From Caryophanales bacterium UBA7476 (GTDB lineage Bacteria > Bacillota_I > Bacilli_A > RF39 > UBA660), in assembly GCA_002477275.1 (NCBI GenBank), contig DLOU01000059.1:1-33150 (forward strand): DNA of 33,150 nucleotides, written 5' to 3'. A model generated the notes under the pieces. It was not told where the DNA came from. It did no database searches and saw only the letters and a program-made list of their open reading frames with translations. Numbering within the stretch: position 1 is the stretch's first letter; every line of letters starts with the position of its first letter. Positions 22,911 to 31,041 of the stretch are shown in pieces. A program made the translations under genes and the position numbers.

Positions 22911-24339
22911 ATTTAGTATATATAACTAAATTAGTTAGTATTATCAAAAAGATAAATAAATAACCCCTTTTGCTTTCACTTCTAGTATTAGGCACCTTAA
23001 TTATATAGTCAAGTTTTTCAATGCTTTCTAAATCAGAGTTTTCAACTTTAATAGTAAAGTTAGGGGTAGGCATATATCCATCTTTCGATGTAACTTGTCT
23101 AAACTCATATTCACCATATGGAAGTATTATCTTAGCTATCCCTTTATCGTTAGTAACAATTGTATTAACGTATTTATTATCTTTACTATAAACATCAAAG
23201 ATTACGTCTTTTTCAGGAATACTATTATCATCATTACCATATTCTTTATGAATAATTATTTCTTTAGAAATAACTTTATTAGACATTTGAAGATTTACTT
23301 TTGTGTTTTCTAAATTAAGAACTATTTCATACTCTGTATTATCAAGCTCATAACCTTCACCAGGAGAAGCTTCTTTAATATAGTATTTTCCTAAATCTAG
23401 GTTACTTATTTTTGCATTACAGTTTTCATCAAGACCAAATTCTTGTATTAAATTTGAGTTTTCATCATATAAGTTAAATTTAGCACCACATAATTTTGCT
23501 GTACCACTTGAAATATTAGAACCTGTATCTTTATCAATTTTATTAATATTAATTTCAGTATCATAAACATTAATATTAACATTAAAAGTATCATCATCAA
23601 TATGTCCTGAAGTCATAATATTTTGACTATTAGGACTATAATAAAACAAAACAGGATCACTAGAAATATTATTAGCTCTCTTAAATGTAAATGTATAACT
23701 TCCCTCATCTAAATTTGAAATATCTATTTTATTATTATTTGTTGAAAGAATGTTATCAGTATTAATAAAGTTACTAATTACATTATTATCATCATATATA
23801 TAATTAGTACCTTTCTTAACATTATATGTTTTACCAGCAACACTTGGTATCTTTAAATGATTTTCAACCAAATTATTAATCTCGTTAATTTCATTCTGAA
23901 ACAAGTCAACTCTATTACCATTTAAAGTATCAGTAAAAAAGAATTCTCCATTAATACTAGATGTCCTCCAAATTAATAATTGAGTAATAGCATACCATTT
24001 ACTATCAGTATGATTTTTATAACCATATCCATAATAAGCAATTAAACTCATTTTTTTCCACATTTCAGAGCTTATATCAGATGGATTAATACTACTCTCA
24101 TAAGATTCATTTTGATCAAAAAAAGCAAATGGTTCAATACAATAAGCTTCTTTATTATCAGATGCTCTTCTAAAGAATCTTGATTTTTGAAAATGAGAAC
24201 TTCCATTTTTTATGTAAACACTTTTAGTATATATTCCATCGATATATTCTCCTTCATAAAATTTTTCTAGTGCTGATACTTTCTTACTAATCATAAAAAG
24301 GCATAAGATTGTCATCAAGAATACTATTTTCTTTTTCAT
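22885..24339 (-). CDS. thioester-domain CnaB surface adhesin
   Basis: 484 aa. Signal peptide (residues 1-23, ending SALE). The N-terminal domain carries C67 in EAYCIEP and Q120 in YAITQLLIW, the Cys and TQxxxW signatures of thioester domains that bind host surfaces covalently. Two CnaB (SpaA-like) domains follow. The first begins INKIDKDTG, with Glu in YYIKEASPGEGY and Asn in QMSNK, suitable for a Lys-Asn isopeptide bond. The second begins IIIHKEYG and has YEFRQVTSKDGY, with Gln where Glu is expected. The C-terminus is VPNTR (449-453), a hydrophobic span, then basic residues, i.e. a sorting signal with Arg in the usual Gly place. AAAGGAGG precedes ATG. The sortase is the next gene. Confidence 0.88.
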   Translation of the reverse strand: MKKKIVFLMTILCLFMISKKVSALEKFYEGEYIDGIYTKSVYIKNGSSHFQKSRFFRRASDNKEAYCIEPFAFFDQNESYESSINPSDISSEMWKKMSLIAYYGYGYKNHTDSKWYAITQLLIWRTSSINGEFFFTDTLNGNRVDLFQNEINEINNLVENHLKIPSVAGKTYNVKKGTNYIYDDNNVISNFINTDNILSTNNNKIDISNLDEGSYTFTFKRANNISSDPVLFYYSPNSQNIMTSGHIDDDTFNVNINVYDTEININKIDKDTGSNISSGTAKLCGAKFNLYDENSNLIQEFGLDENCNAKISNLDLGKYYIKEASPGEGYELDNTEYEIVLNLENTKVNLQMSNKVISKEIIIHKEYGNDDNSIPEKDVIFDVYSKDNKYVNTIVTNDKGIAKIILPYGEYEFRQVTSKDGYMPTPNFTIKVENSDLESIEKLDYIIKVPNTRSESKRGYLFIFLIILTNLVIYTKYAKKNFTY

Positions 24340-24447
24340 ATAATTCCTCCTTTTCTTTCTGACGGGGAGTATAATATATTAAAAGAAAAATTCGTTCAAA
24401 TAGCCATTTTTATAAATTCATGTTAAAATATGAATGAAGGTGTCAAT

Positions 24448-24478
24448 TTTTACTAAGTAAAATTAAAATAATTATAAA
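24448..24478 (+). promoter_or_regulatory. inverted repeat and putative fhs promoter
   Basis: TTTTACT-A-AGTAAAA (24448-24462) is a perfect 7-bp inverted repeat. Its left half contains a TTTACT -35 (24449-24454), and TATAAA lies 18 nt downstream (24473-24478). A repressor bound here would cover the -35. Confidence 0.4.
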
Positions 24479-24514
24479 TAAATAATAATGAAATATACAA
24501 AAAGAGGTGTTTAT

Positions 24515-26131
24515 ATGACAGATATAGAAATAGCTAAAAAGGCAAAAAAAGAAGATATTGTTAAAATAGCTAAAAAAATAGGTTTAAAAGAAAAAGATAT
24601 AACTTTATATGGAAACGATAAAGCTAAAATAAACACATTAAAGGACAACTCTAAGGGAAAACTAATACTTGTTACTGCAACGAATCCAACCCCATATGGA
24701 GAAGGAAAAACCACGGTTTCAATTGGTCTAGCTGATGCACTTAATAAGTTAAACAAAGATGTTCTTCTTGCATTAAGAGAACCATCTATGGGACCTGTAT
24801 TTGGAATGAAGGGTGGAGCAACTGGTGGAGGATATAGTCAAGTTATACCAATGGAAGATATAAATTTATTCTTTACTGGTGACATGTGTGCTATAGAAGC
24901 TGCTAATAACTTAATATCTGCTGCGATAGATAATCATATTTATTTTGGAAATGAATTAAAAATAAAGAATATTACGTTTGAAAGATGTTTAGATGTAAAT
25001 GACAGGGCTTTAAGAAAAGTAAATTTAGATTCTGGAGAGACCAAATTTACAATAACCGCTGCAAGCGAAATAATGGCACTTTTATGTCTTTCAAATGATT
25101 TAGACGACTTAAAAGAAAAAGTTGGAAATATTGTAGTAGGATATGACGAAGATGATAATTTTGTCTTTGTTAAAGATTTAAAAGTTGAAAACTCAGTAGC
25201 AGTATTACTAAAAGATGCAATTAAACCAAATTTAGTTCAAACACTAGAAAACACACCAGCGATAATTCATGGTGGCCCTTTTGCTAATATAGCACATGGA
25301 TGTAGTAGTATAATAGGAACAAAAACAGCCTTATCACTTGCCGACTATGTAATAACAGAAGCTGGATTTGGATCAGATCTTGGAGCAGAAAAATTCTTTG
25401 ATATAAAGTGTAGAAAAGGTAATTTAAAACCGGATTGTGTAATTCTTGTAAGTACTATTAAGTCCTTAAAATATAATGCAGGTGTTAAAAAAGAAGAAAT
25501 ATTAACAGAAAATGTGGAAAAAGTTAAAGAAGGATTATCTAACTTAGAAGTACATATTGAAAATATTAAAAAGTTTTCCTCAAATATGATAGTAGTACTA
25601 AATAAATATTCCACAGATTCTGTGGAAGAAATAAATGCAGTCAAAAAATATTGTGCAGAAAAAAATGTTCCTTTTGAAATATCCACAGCTTATGTTGATG
25701 GAGGAGAAGGAGCGATAAATCTTGCTAAAAAAACGTTAAGCGTTTTAGAAAAAGAAAACAGTTTTAACTATATTTATAATGATTCCGATACAATAAAAGA
25801 AAAAATAGAGAAAGTAGCAAAAGATGTTTATAGAGCAGAAAATATAGAGTATGAAGAAAAAGCAGAAGAGATTATTAAATATCTTGAAGAGAAGAATATG
25901 TCTAATCTTCCAATATGTATAGCAAAAACTCAATATTCATTATCTGATGATCCTAAAAAATTAGGAGGAGGATATAAACATACTATTCATGTAAAAAATA
26001 TAAAACTATATAATGGAGCAGGTTTTATAGTAGTATTCTTAGGAGATATAATTGCTATGCCTGGTCTTCCTAAAAAACCAAATTATCTTAATATAGATAT
26101 AAAAAAAGGTGAAATAATAGGTTTATCATAA
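24515..26131 (+). CDS. fhs: formate-tetrahydrofolate ligase
   Basis: Joins formate to tetrahydrofolate using ATP, giving 10-formyl-THF for purine synthesis and formyl-Met. 538 aa (family ~555). ATP site TPYGEGKTT lies in VTATNPTPYGEGKTTVSIG; the long invariant stretch REPSMGPVFGMKGGATGGG and YSQVIPMEDINLFFTGD follow. LKPDCVILVSTIKSLKYNAG and PGLPKKPN near the end are further family hallmarks. An in-frame ATG at 24488 precedes the Shine-Dalgarno AGAGGTG, so ATG 24515 is used. It is a single-gene unit, divergent from the adhesin-sortase pair, and ends in its own terminator. I see no folate riboswitch in the leader. Confidence 0.97.
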   Translation: MTDIEIAKKAKKEDIVKIAKKIGLKEKDITLYGNDKAKINTLKDNSKGKLILVTATNPTPYGEGKTTVSIGLADALNKLNKDVLLALREPSMGPVFGMKGGATGGGYSQVIPMEDINLFFTGDMCAIEAANNLISAAIDNHIYFGNELKIKNITFERCLDVNDRALRKVNLDSGETKFTITAASEIMALLCLSNDLDDLKEKVGNIVVGYDEDDNFVFVKDLKVENSVAVLLKDAIKPNLVQTLENTPAIIHGGPFANIAHGCSSIIGTKTALSLADYVITEAGFGSDLGAEKFFDIKCRKGNLKPDCVILVSTIKSLKYNAGVKKEEILTENVEKVKEGLSNLEVHIENIKKFSSNMIVVLNKYSTDSVEEINAVKKYCAEKNVPFEISTAYVDGGEGAINLAKKTLSVLEKENSFNYIYNDSDTIKEKIEKVAKDVYRAENIEYEEKAEEIIKYLEEKNMSNLPICIAKTQYSLSDDPKKLGGGYKHTIHVKNIKLYNGAGFIVVFLGDIIAMPGLPKKPNYLNIDIKKGEIIGLS

Positions 26132-26157
26132 AAGTCACAAAATTGTGGCTCTTTTTT
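26132..26157 (+). terminator. intrinsic terminator of fhs
   Basis: AAAGTCACAA/TTGTGGCTCTTTTTT with one G-T pair and T run, directly after the stop. Confidence 0.8.
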
Positions 26158-26200
26158 GTAAATAAATATAGATGAATTTAATAAAAAAATACAAAAAAAA

Positions 26201-26209
26201 TGATATAAT
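26201..26209 (+). promoter_or_regulatory. extended -10 promoter for the LRR-transglutaminase gene
   Basis: TGA followed by TATAAT (26204-26209), 21 nt before the start codon; no good -35. Confidence 0.5.
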
Positions 26210-26230
26210 GATAAAATAAGGGAAGTGTAT

Positions 26231-28525
26231 ATGATGGTAAAGTTAAAAAGTAATCAAAAACACAGGATAATAGATGCAAGACAAATTGGAAAGCCAGTAA
26301 AAAAAATAACATCAGGAATGCTAGGAACAATTTTGGCACTTTCTATATATTCAGGTGCTGATAAAATAAAAATAGCAGAAGCAGAAGAAATAAGTAGTTC
26401 TAATTCACAAACTATAGAAGAAGATCAAGTAATAGCGCAAGGCTTTTATTTAAGAAGCAGCGAACAAGAAAATGGTTCAGTAACAACATATACATATACA
26501 CCTGAGCTTAATACAAAGGCAGTATATCTAAATGAAGGAGATAGCACTACGTTAAATAATTTTGAAAACATGGAATATCTTGAAATAACAATTACCGATG
26601 ATAACTGTTCATTAGATTTTATAGGTAAAATGCCTAATCTAAAAACATTAATAATAAGAAGTGAACTTGATGAATTAAATTGTTTAAAATCTTTGCCCGA
26701 AATGCCAAACATTAAAACCATAAACTTTTCAACTTTTAGTGGAAAATGGAAGATTGATGAAAATATAGTAAAGAAATTTCCAAATCTTATTAATGTAGAT
26801 GTAACCTGCAGATTTGACTATAAAATAGTGGAAAATTTAAAAAATGTAAAAACTCTATATTTAAAGTCAATTAAAAATTACAAAGATGAAATGAATTATG
26901 CTGACTTCAAAAAGTTAGAATCAATAGAAAACTTAAAAATAGATGATTGTGAAAAAAATTTAGCAAAATTCATGAGTATTGAAGATTACAATTATTTAAA
27001 AAAAAATACATCAACTATTAATCTTGGATATAATGAAGAATTTGATGAAGATAAATATATAAAATATAGAGAAATAATAGAAAAAGTTTCTAAAGAAGAC
27101 GGCAATAATAATAAAACTTATACAGCACAAGGATTTAGTTTTGATGCAAATGAATCATTTGATGGACATGGATACATGAACAAAGATGAACCTGGATTAG
27201 ACGTTTTATGGTTTAATATAGAAGAAAACCAATCATTTAATATCAAAGATTTAAAAGGAATTGAATCAATTAAAATTAATATAAAGGAAGATAATTTTTC
27301 ACTAGATTTTTTAAAAGAACTTCCATTCTTGAAGAAAATTAGTATTTCTAATGATTTGACAAACTTAAAATCATTGGAATATATACCTACCTTACCAAAT
27401 GTAGAAATATTAGAATTAGAATCATTTGAAGGAACTTGGTATATAGACGATAAAATATTTGAGAAATTTCCAAATCTTAAAGAGCTGAAATTAGAATGCA
27501 AATATAACCCAAAAACAATTGAGAATCTAAGCTCTTTAAAAAAGATAGTAATAAATACTAATGATGGAACTTGTGATATTGATTTTTCAAAGCTAACATT
27601 TTTAGATGAATTAGAATTTAGTGATAAACCTTATACAGTTGCAGTATACTTAAACTCAAAAGAATATAAGGCTTTAATAGAGAATGGAGTAAAAGTATCT
27701 ATTGGAGAAAACAATGAAAATGATGAAAATTTAAAAAAATATTTAAAAATATCACAACAATTAGATGATATCGTAAATAGTCTAGATGTTACAGAAAGAA
27801 GTACTGATAAAGAAAAATTGGATGCAATATTAATATATGTTTTAGAAAATCTTAAATATGATGAAGAAGTTGAGTATAATAACTTTTTTGGAAAAAACGA
27901 TAATAATCTAAGTAAAAGCTTTTATGAAGAAGGACTTCTCTATGCAGTGTTTGAAAAGGATACAGCTATCTGTGGAAATTATGCAGCTTTTGTGGAAGCA
28001 TTAAATGATAGATTAAATAATCCAATAAAATCACATTATTTAAATAATAATAACCATGCATGGAATATAATTGTTGTAGATGGAGAGCCATACTATGTAG
28101 ATTCCACTTGGTTAGATGAAAGTGCTTTATTTAAAGATGAAAATACAATAAAAAGTGAAGATTTGATAAGAAAAAGAAAATATAAATTATTAGATTGGTA
28201 TATGGTTGGAAAAGAAGATTGGAATTTAGTTCCGAATCACTATATATCATACATACCACCTTATATAGTAAATTACAAAGAAGATAATCAATTTGAATTT
28301 ATTATTAACAAAAGAAAATATATTGTTCCTATAGGAGTATTAGTTGGATTACTATCTGCATTTGGTTTAGCAAAAAAAGTTAATAATAAAAAGAAAAAAT
28401 TAAAAAAAATAAAATCTGAAAAGGAATATAAAGACACTGCCTTTGATGATGACATAGATGAGTTTTATACCGATATTAATGACTTTGACAACTATTATTC
28501 TGATTTTAAAACTTCAAAAAGGTAA
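26231..28525 (+). CDS. LRR-like surface protein with transglutaminase-like domain
   Basis: 764 aa. A basic N-terminus and hydrophobic stretch (ITSGMLGTILALSIYSGA) ending near AEAEE look like a signal or anchor. Two colinear ~230-residue modules follow (from about residues 69 and 299), each starting AQGF and containing LRR-like lines such as MPNLKTLII, FPNLINVDV and FPNLKELKL. Residues ~520-650 form a transglutaminase-like domain with a complete triad: C581 (TAICGNYAA), H609 (NNHAWNIIV) and D624 (YYVDSTW). A span near residue 695 (IVPIGVLVGLLSAFGLA) and a charged tail close the protein, so the catalytic domain lies outside and is membrane-anchored. It may crosslink or cleave amide bonds in surface proteins or wall peptides; the substrate is unknown. 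ATG 26234 is an alternative start. Confidence 0.85.
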   Translation: MMVKLKSNQKHRIIDARQIGKPVKKITSGMLGTILALSIYSGADKIKIAEAEEISSSNSQTIEEDQVIAQGFYLRSSEQENGSVTTYTYTPELNTKAVYLNEGDSTTLNNFENMEYLEITITDDNCSLDFIGKMPNLKTLIIRSELDELNCLKSLPEMPNIKTINFSTFSGKWKIDENIVKKFPNLINVDVTCRFDYKIVENLKNVKTLYLKSIKNYKDEMNYADFKKLESIENLKIDDCEKNLAKFMSIEDYNYLKKNTSTINLGYNEEFDEDKYIKYREIIEKVSKEDGNNNKTYTAQGFSFDANESFDGHGYMNKDEPGLDVLWFNIEENQSFNIKDLKGIESIKINIKEDNFSLDFLKELPFLKKISISNDLTNLKSLEYIPTLPNVEILELESFEGTWYIDDKIFEKFPNLKELKLECKYNPKTIENLSSLKKIVINTNDGTCDIDFSKLTFLDELEFSDKPYTVAVYLNSKEYKALIENGVKVSIGENNENDENLKKYLKISQQLDDIVNSLDVTERSTDKEKLDAILIYVLENLKYDEEVEYNNFFGKNDNNLSKSFYEEGLLYAVFEKDTAICGNYAAFVEALNDRLNNPIKSHYLNNNNHAWNIIVVDGEPYYVDSTWLDESALFKDENTIKSEDLIRKRKYKLLDWYMVGKEDWNLVPNHYISYIPPYIVNYKEDNQFEFIINKRKYIVPIGVLVGLLSAFGLAKKVNNKKKKLKKIKSEKEYKDTAFDDDIDEFYTDINDFDNYYSDFKTSKR
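26435..27810 (+). repeat. in-gene tandem duplication of a ~230-codon module
   Basis: The two AQGF codon runs begin at 26435 and 27125, exactly 690 nt apart. Within the modules, CSLDFIGKMPNLK pairs with FSLDFLKELPFLK, and FSGKWKIDENIVKKFPNL pairs with FEGTWYIDDKIFEKFPNL. The nucleotide sequences have diverged strongly, so the duplication is old. Confidence 0.85.
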
Positions 28526-28531
28526 TAAGTT

Positions 28532-28560
28532 AAATCCACAGTAATTGTGGATTTTTATTT
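28532..28560 (+). terminator. intrinsic terminator
   Basis: AAATCCACA, loop GTAAT, TGTGGATTT, T-rich tail; after the LRR-transglutaminase gene. Confidence 0.9.
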
Positions 28561-28589
28561 CAAAAAAAAACTAGATAAAATCTAGTTTT
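28561..28589 (-). terminator. intrinsic terminator of the Ig-like protein gene
   Basis: On the minus strand: AAAACTAGA, loop TTTTA, TCTAGTTTTTTTTT. It contains the TAG stop and belongs to the CTAG-core terminators also seen at 1747 and 7541. Confidence 0.85.
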
Positions 28590-29508
28590 GTGTATTTTCA
28601 TTCGAATCAACAACAGGAGTTTGAGGTTGAACTGGTGTTACTGCTTTCGCTTTAAAGTAAACCTTAAATCCTCCATTATTTTCAACTAACAATGGGAATT
28701 TAACCTTTGTCAAGTTGTAATCTATTTCAGATGTACAAGAAGTAAATGTAGAAGGCTTATTACCGATAACATCAGTTTCTTCAAGTAAAACATTCTTTGT
28801 TGTAGAAGTCTTTGTATAAGGTTTAGGTCCTATACTCTCTTCACCACAAACATAAGTAACAGTATATTCTATTTTATTTAACACTTGAGTAGCTTGTTCT
28901 TCATAAACAGTAATTGTACCTGTATATAACATCTTACCATAAGTTACTGTATATTGATATTGACCTGCAACATGGTTATCAACTTTCGTAGTATCAAATA
29001 TTAATTTATTAATATCAAGAGTATCACTTTTATCCTCTAAATAAGCAAGCGGGTCAGTAGGTAATGCCTCATTAACTTTTATAGAAAAATTCTTAACATG
29101 AAGAGTTTCTATCTTTTTTTCTTCTTCTTTGTCTTTAACAATTAAACTACCTTTATACTTTTTATTATTATATTGAATATAATAAGTATATTTACCCGGT
29201 TGAGTAACATTTACCAAAGAAGTATCTAATTTGAAAGCTCTAAGTACATTAGAACTAATATCATCTATATTTGAAATATAATCTTTCACATCAACACTAA
29301 TTGGTTCATTTATCTCAACTTCTAGTTCTTTTAGAGTAGGAACATTGCTTTTAAGTCTAGCAACTTGTTTTTCAACAACCTTAACATCTATTTTACTAGA
29401 AGATGTATTAACTTTCATATTGTTTAGTACAATACCCGTACTAGTAGATAGTAAACCTGAAAAAGTAAGTGATAAAATTAATATTTTTGTTCCCTTATTT
29501 TTAATCAT
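28582..29508 (-). CDS. secreted protein with Ig-like repeats
   Basis: 308 aa. An N-terminal signal or anchor (TKILILSLTFSGLLSTSTGIVL) is followed by two similar ~85-residue beta domains: LEVEINEPISVDVKDYISN up to QPGKYTYYIQYNNKKYKGSLIV, and FSIKVNEALPTDPLAYLED up to VAGQYQYTVTYGKMLYTGTITVY. Each ends in the Gly-x-Tyr-x-Tyr-x-[VI]-x-Tyr strand pattern of bacterial Ig-like domains. A third part carries two Cys (YVCGEESIG, FTSCTSE) that may pair. The tail is Pro-rich (TPVQPQTPVV) with no LPXTG motif. No enzyme motif is visible, so a binding or structural surface role is the best guess. AGGGATG precedes the ATG. It is convergent with the transglutaminase gene. Confidence 0.8.
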   Translation of the reverse strand: MIKNKGTKILILSLTFSGLLSTSTGIVLNNMKVNTSSSKIDVKVVEKQVARLKSNVPTLKELEVEINEPISVDVKDYISNIDDISSNVLRAFKLDTSLVNVTQPGKYTYYIQYNNKKYKGSLIVKDKEEEKKIETLHVKNFSIKVNEALPTDPLAYLEDKSDTLDINKLIFDTTKVDNHVAGQYQYTVTYGKMLYTGTITVYEEQATQVLNKIEYTVTYVCGEESIGPKPYTKTSTTKNVLLEETDVIGNKPSTFTSCTSEIDYNLTKVKFPLLVENNGGFKVYFKAKAVTPVQPQTPVVDSNENTQN

Positions 29509-29535
29509 TTAATCATCCCTATCTTCATATAATTA

Positions 29536-29564
29536 ATTATAATATAATTTGAAATATATGACAA
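29536..29564 (-). promoter_or_regulatory. promoter of the Ig-like protein gene
   Basis: Minus strand: TTGTCA (29564-29559), 17-nt spacer, TATAAT (29541-29536). Confidence 0.75.
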
Positions 29565-29596
29565 CAAAATATTTATAATATTTTTATTTGTAGTTA

Positions 29597-29625
29597 TTGA
29601 AAAACATATAAAATTATCTTATAAT
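29597..29625 (+). promoter_or_regulatory. promoter of nfeD-stomatin operon
   Basis: TTGAAA (29597-29602), 17-nt spacer, TATAAT (29620-29625). Confidence 0.75.
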
Positions 29626-29644
29626 ATGCTCAAGGAGGAGTAGA

Positions 29645-30061
29645 ATGCTTACAGTTTGGTTTATAATCTTTCTACTTTTATTACTGATTGAAATCTTTAC
29701 TGTAAACTTAGTGACAATATGGTTTGCTATTGGTGCACTTGCAAGTATAGTATCAACATATTTTACAGACAACGTTATCATTCAAATAGTTATTTTTGCA
29801 GTTGTAAGTATACTAATGCTAATAATTCTAAAACCACTAACTAAACGCTTTAAAACAAAACATGTTATTGCAACTAATCTAGATAGAGTAATTGGAATGG
29901 AAGCTATTGTTACTGAAGAAATTAGTAAGAATAAAGTTGGAGAAGTACGAGTAGATGGAAAAAAATGGAGTGCAGTTTCAAATGAAACTATACCAAAAGA
30001 TGCTATTGTAAAAGTTCAAAAGATTGAAGGAGTAAAACTTATAGTTAAGAAGGAGGATTAA
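29645..30061 (+). CDS. NfeD-family membrane protein
   Basis: 138 aa short NfeD (no ClpP-like protease part). Two to three membrane spans fill residues 1-68 (TVWFIIFLLLLLIEIF, ALASIVSTYF, VIFAVVSILMLIIL). A cytoplasmic OB-fold of the NfeD type starts at VIGMEAIVTEEI and ends KVQKIEGVKLIV. NfeD proteins are regularly encoded next to a stomatin/SPFH protein and work with it in membrane organisation, as here. GGAGGAG provides a strong Shine-Dalgarno, and the Shine-Dalgarno of the next gene overlaps this stop codon. Confidence 0.92.
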   Translation: MLTVWFIIFLLLLLIEIFTVNLVTIWFAIGALASIVSTYFTDNVIIQIVIFAVVSILMLIILKPLTKRFKTKHVIATNLDRVIGMEAIVTEEISKNKVGEVRVDGKKWSAVSNETIPKDAIVKVQKIEGVKLIVKKED

Positions 30062-30067
30062 GTTTTT

Positions 30068-30952
30068 ATGGTATTTTTAATTATTTTAATTATAGTCATT
30101 ATTATTATTGCAGGGGGAATTAAGATTGTATCACAATCAAAAGCAGTTGTAATTGAGCGTCTAGGTTCATATTATAGAACAATGAATACTGGATTGAATT
30201 ATAAATTACCAATTATTGATAGAATTGCAAATACTGTATCATTAAAAGAAGTTGCAAAAGACTTTGCACCACAACCTGTTATTACAAAAGACAATGTTAC
30301 TATGCAAATAGATACTGTTGTTTATTATCAAATAACAGATCCAAAACTATATACATATGGAATTGAAAATCCAGTTAGTGCAATTGAAACATTAACTGCT
30401 ACAACATTAAGAAATATAATTGGTGAACTTGAATTAGATGAAACATTAACTTCTCGTGATATCATTAATTCAAAAATGAGATCAATTCTAGATGAAGCAA
30501 CAGATGCATGGGGAATTAAAGTAAACAGAGTTGAAGTTAAAAACATTTTACCACCACGTGATATTCAAGAAGCTATGGAAAAACAAATGCGTGCTGAACG
30601 TGAAAGACGTGAAGCAATCTTAAGAGCAGAAGGAGAAAAGAAATCTGCTATACTTCTTGCAGAAGGAGAAAAAGAAAGTACAATTCTTAGAGCTGAAGCT
30701 AAGAAAACTGCTAAAGTAAAAGAAGCAGAAGGTGAAGCAGAAGCAATTCTAAAAATAAAAGAAGCAGAAGCAAAAGGTTTAGAATTAATCAAAAATGTTA
30801 AGTTAGACGAAGCTACATTAAAGTTAAAAAGTTATGAAGCTTTAATTGATATCTCTAAGGGAGAATCTTCTAAGATTATAATTCCAAGTGATTTACAAGG
30901 AATAGCATCAGCAGGAACTGCATTAAAAGAAATAATGAAAGATAAAAAATAA
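30068..30952 (+). CDS. SPFH/band-7 (stomatin-like) protein
   Basis: 294 aa. One N-terminal membrane span (IILIIVIIIIAGGIKIV) is followed by the SPFH domain, which opens QSKAVVIERLGSYYRTMNTGLNY and continues through VYYQITDPKLYTYGIENP and LRNIIGELELDETLTSR. From residue ~175 there is a long Ala/Glu/Lys coiled coil with repeated RAEGEKKSAIL, LAEGEKESTIL and RAEAKKTAKVKEAEGEAE. It ends with a short hydrophobic tail region (IPSDLQGIASAGTALKEI). Such proteins oligomerise and organise membrane microdomains with NfeD. It is co-transcribed with the nfeD gene (6-nt gap) and followed by a terminator. Confidence 0.95.
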   Translation: MVFLIILIIVIIIIAGGIKIVSQSKAVVIERLGSYYRTMNTGLNYKLPIIDRIANTVSLKEVAKDFAPQPVITKDNVTMQIDTVVYYQITDPKLYTYGIENPVSAIETLTATTLRNIIGELELDETLTSRDIINSKMRSILDEATDAWGIKVNRVEVKNILPPRDIQEAMEKQMRAERERREAILRAEGEKKSAILLAEGEKESTILRAEAKKTAKVKEAEGEAEAILKIKEAEAKGLELIKNVKLDEATLKLKSYEALIDISKGESSKIIIPSDLQGIASAGTALKEIMKDKK

Positions 30953-30956
30953 GAAA

Positions 30957-30987
30957 AAGACATCTTACTACAAGATGCCTTTTTTTA
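30957..30987 (+). terminator. intrinsic terminator
   Basis: AAAGACATCTT, loop ACTAC, AAGATGCCTTTTTTT with one mismatch (A/C) in the stem. Confidence 0.75.
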
Positions 30988-31016
30988 TTGCTTTTTTTTT
31001 CGATTTGTGGTATAAT
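30988..31016 (+). promoter_or_regulatory. promoter of the metalloprotease gene
   Basis: TTGCTT (30988-30993), 17-nt spacer, TATAAT (31011-31016) with TGG just before it. TATAATAAGCGC here equals the sequence at 61-72. Confidence 0.7.
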
Positions 31017-31041
31017 AAGCGCTATTAAAGGGGGACTAAAT

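Noticed and set aside
24340..24514. Folate riboswitch before fhs
   Set aside because: No recognisable THF aptamer core; the leader is short and A+T-rich.
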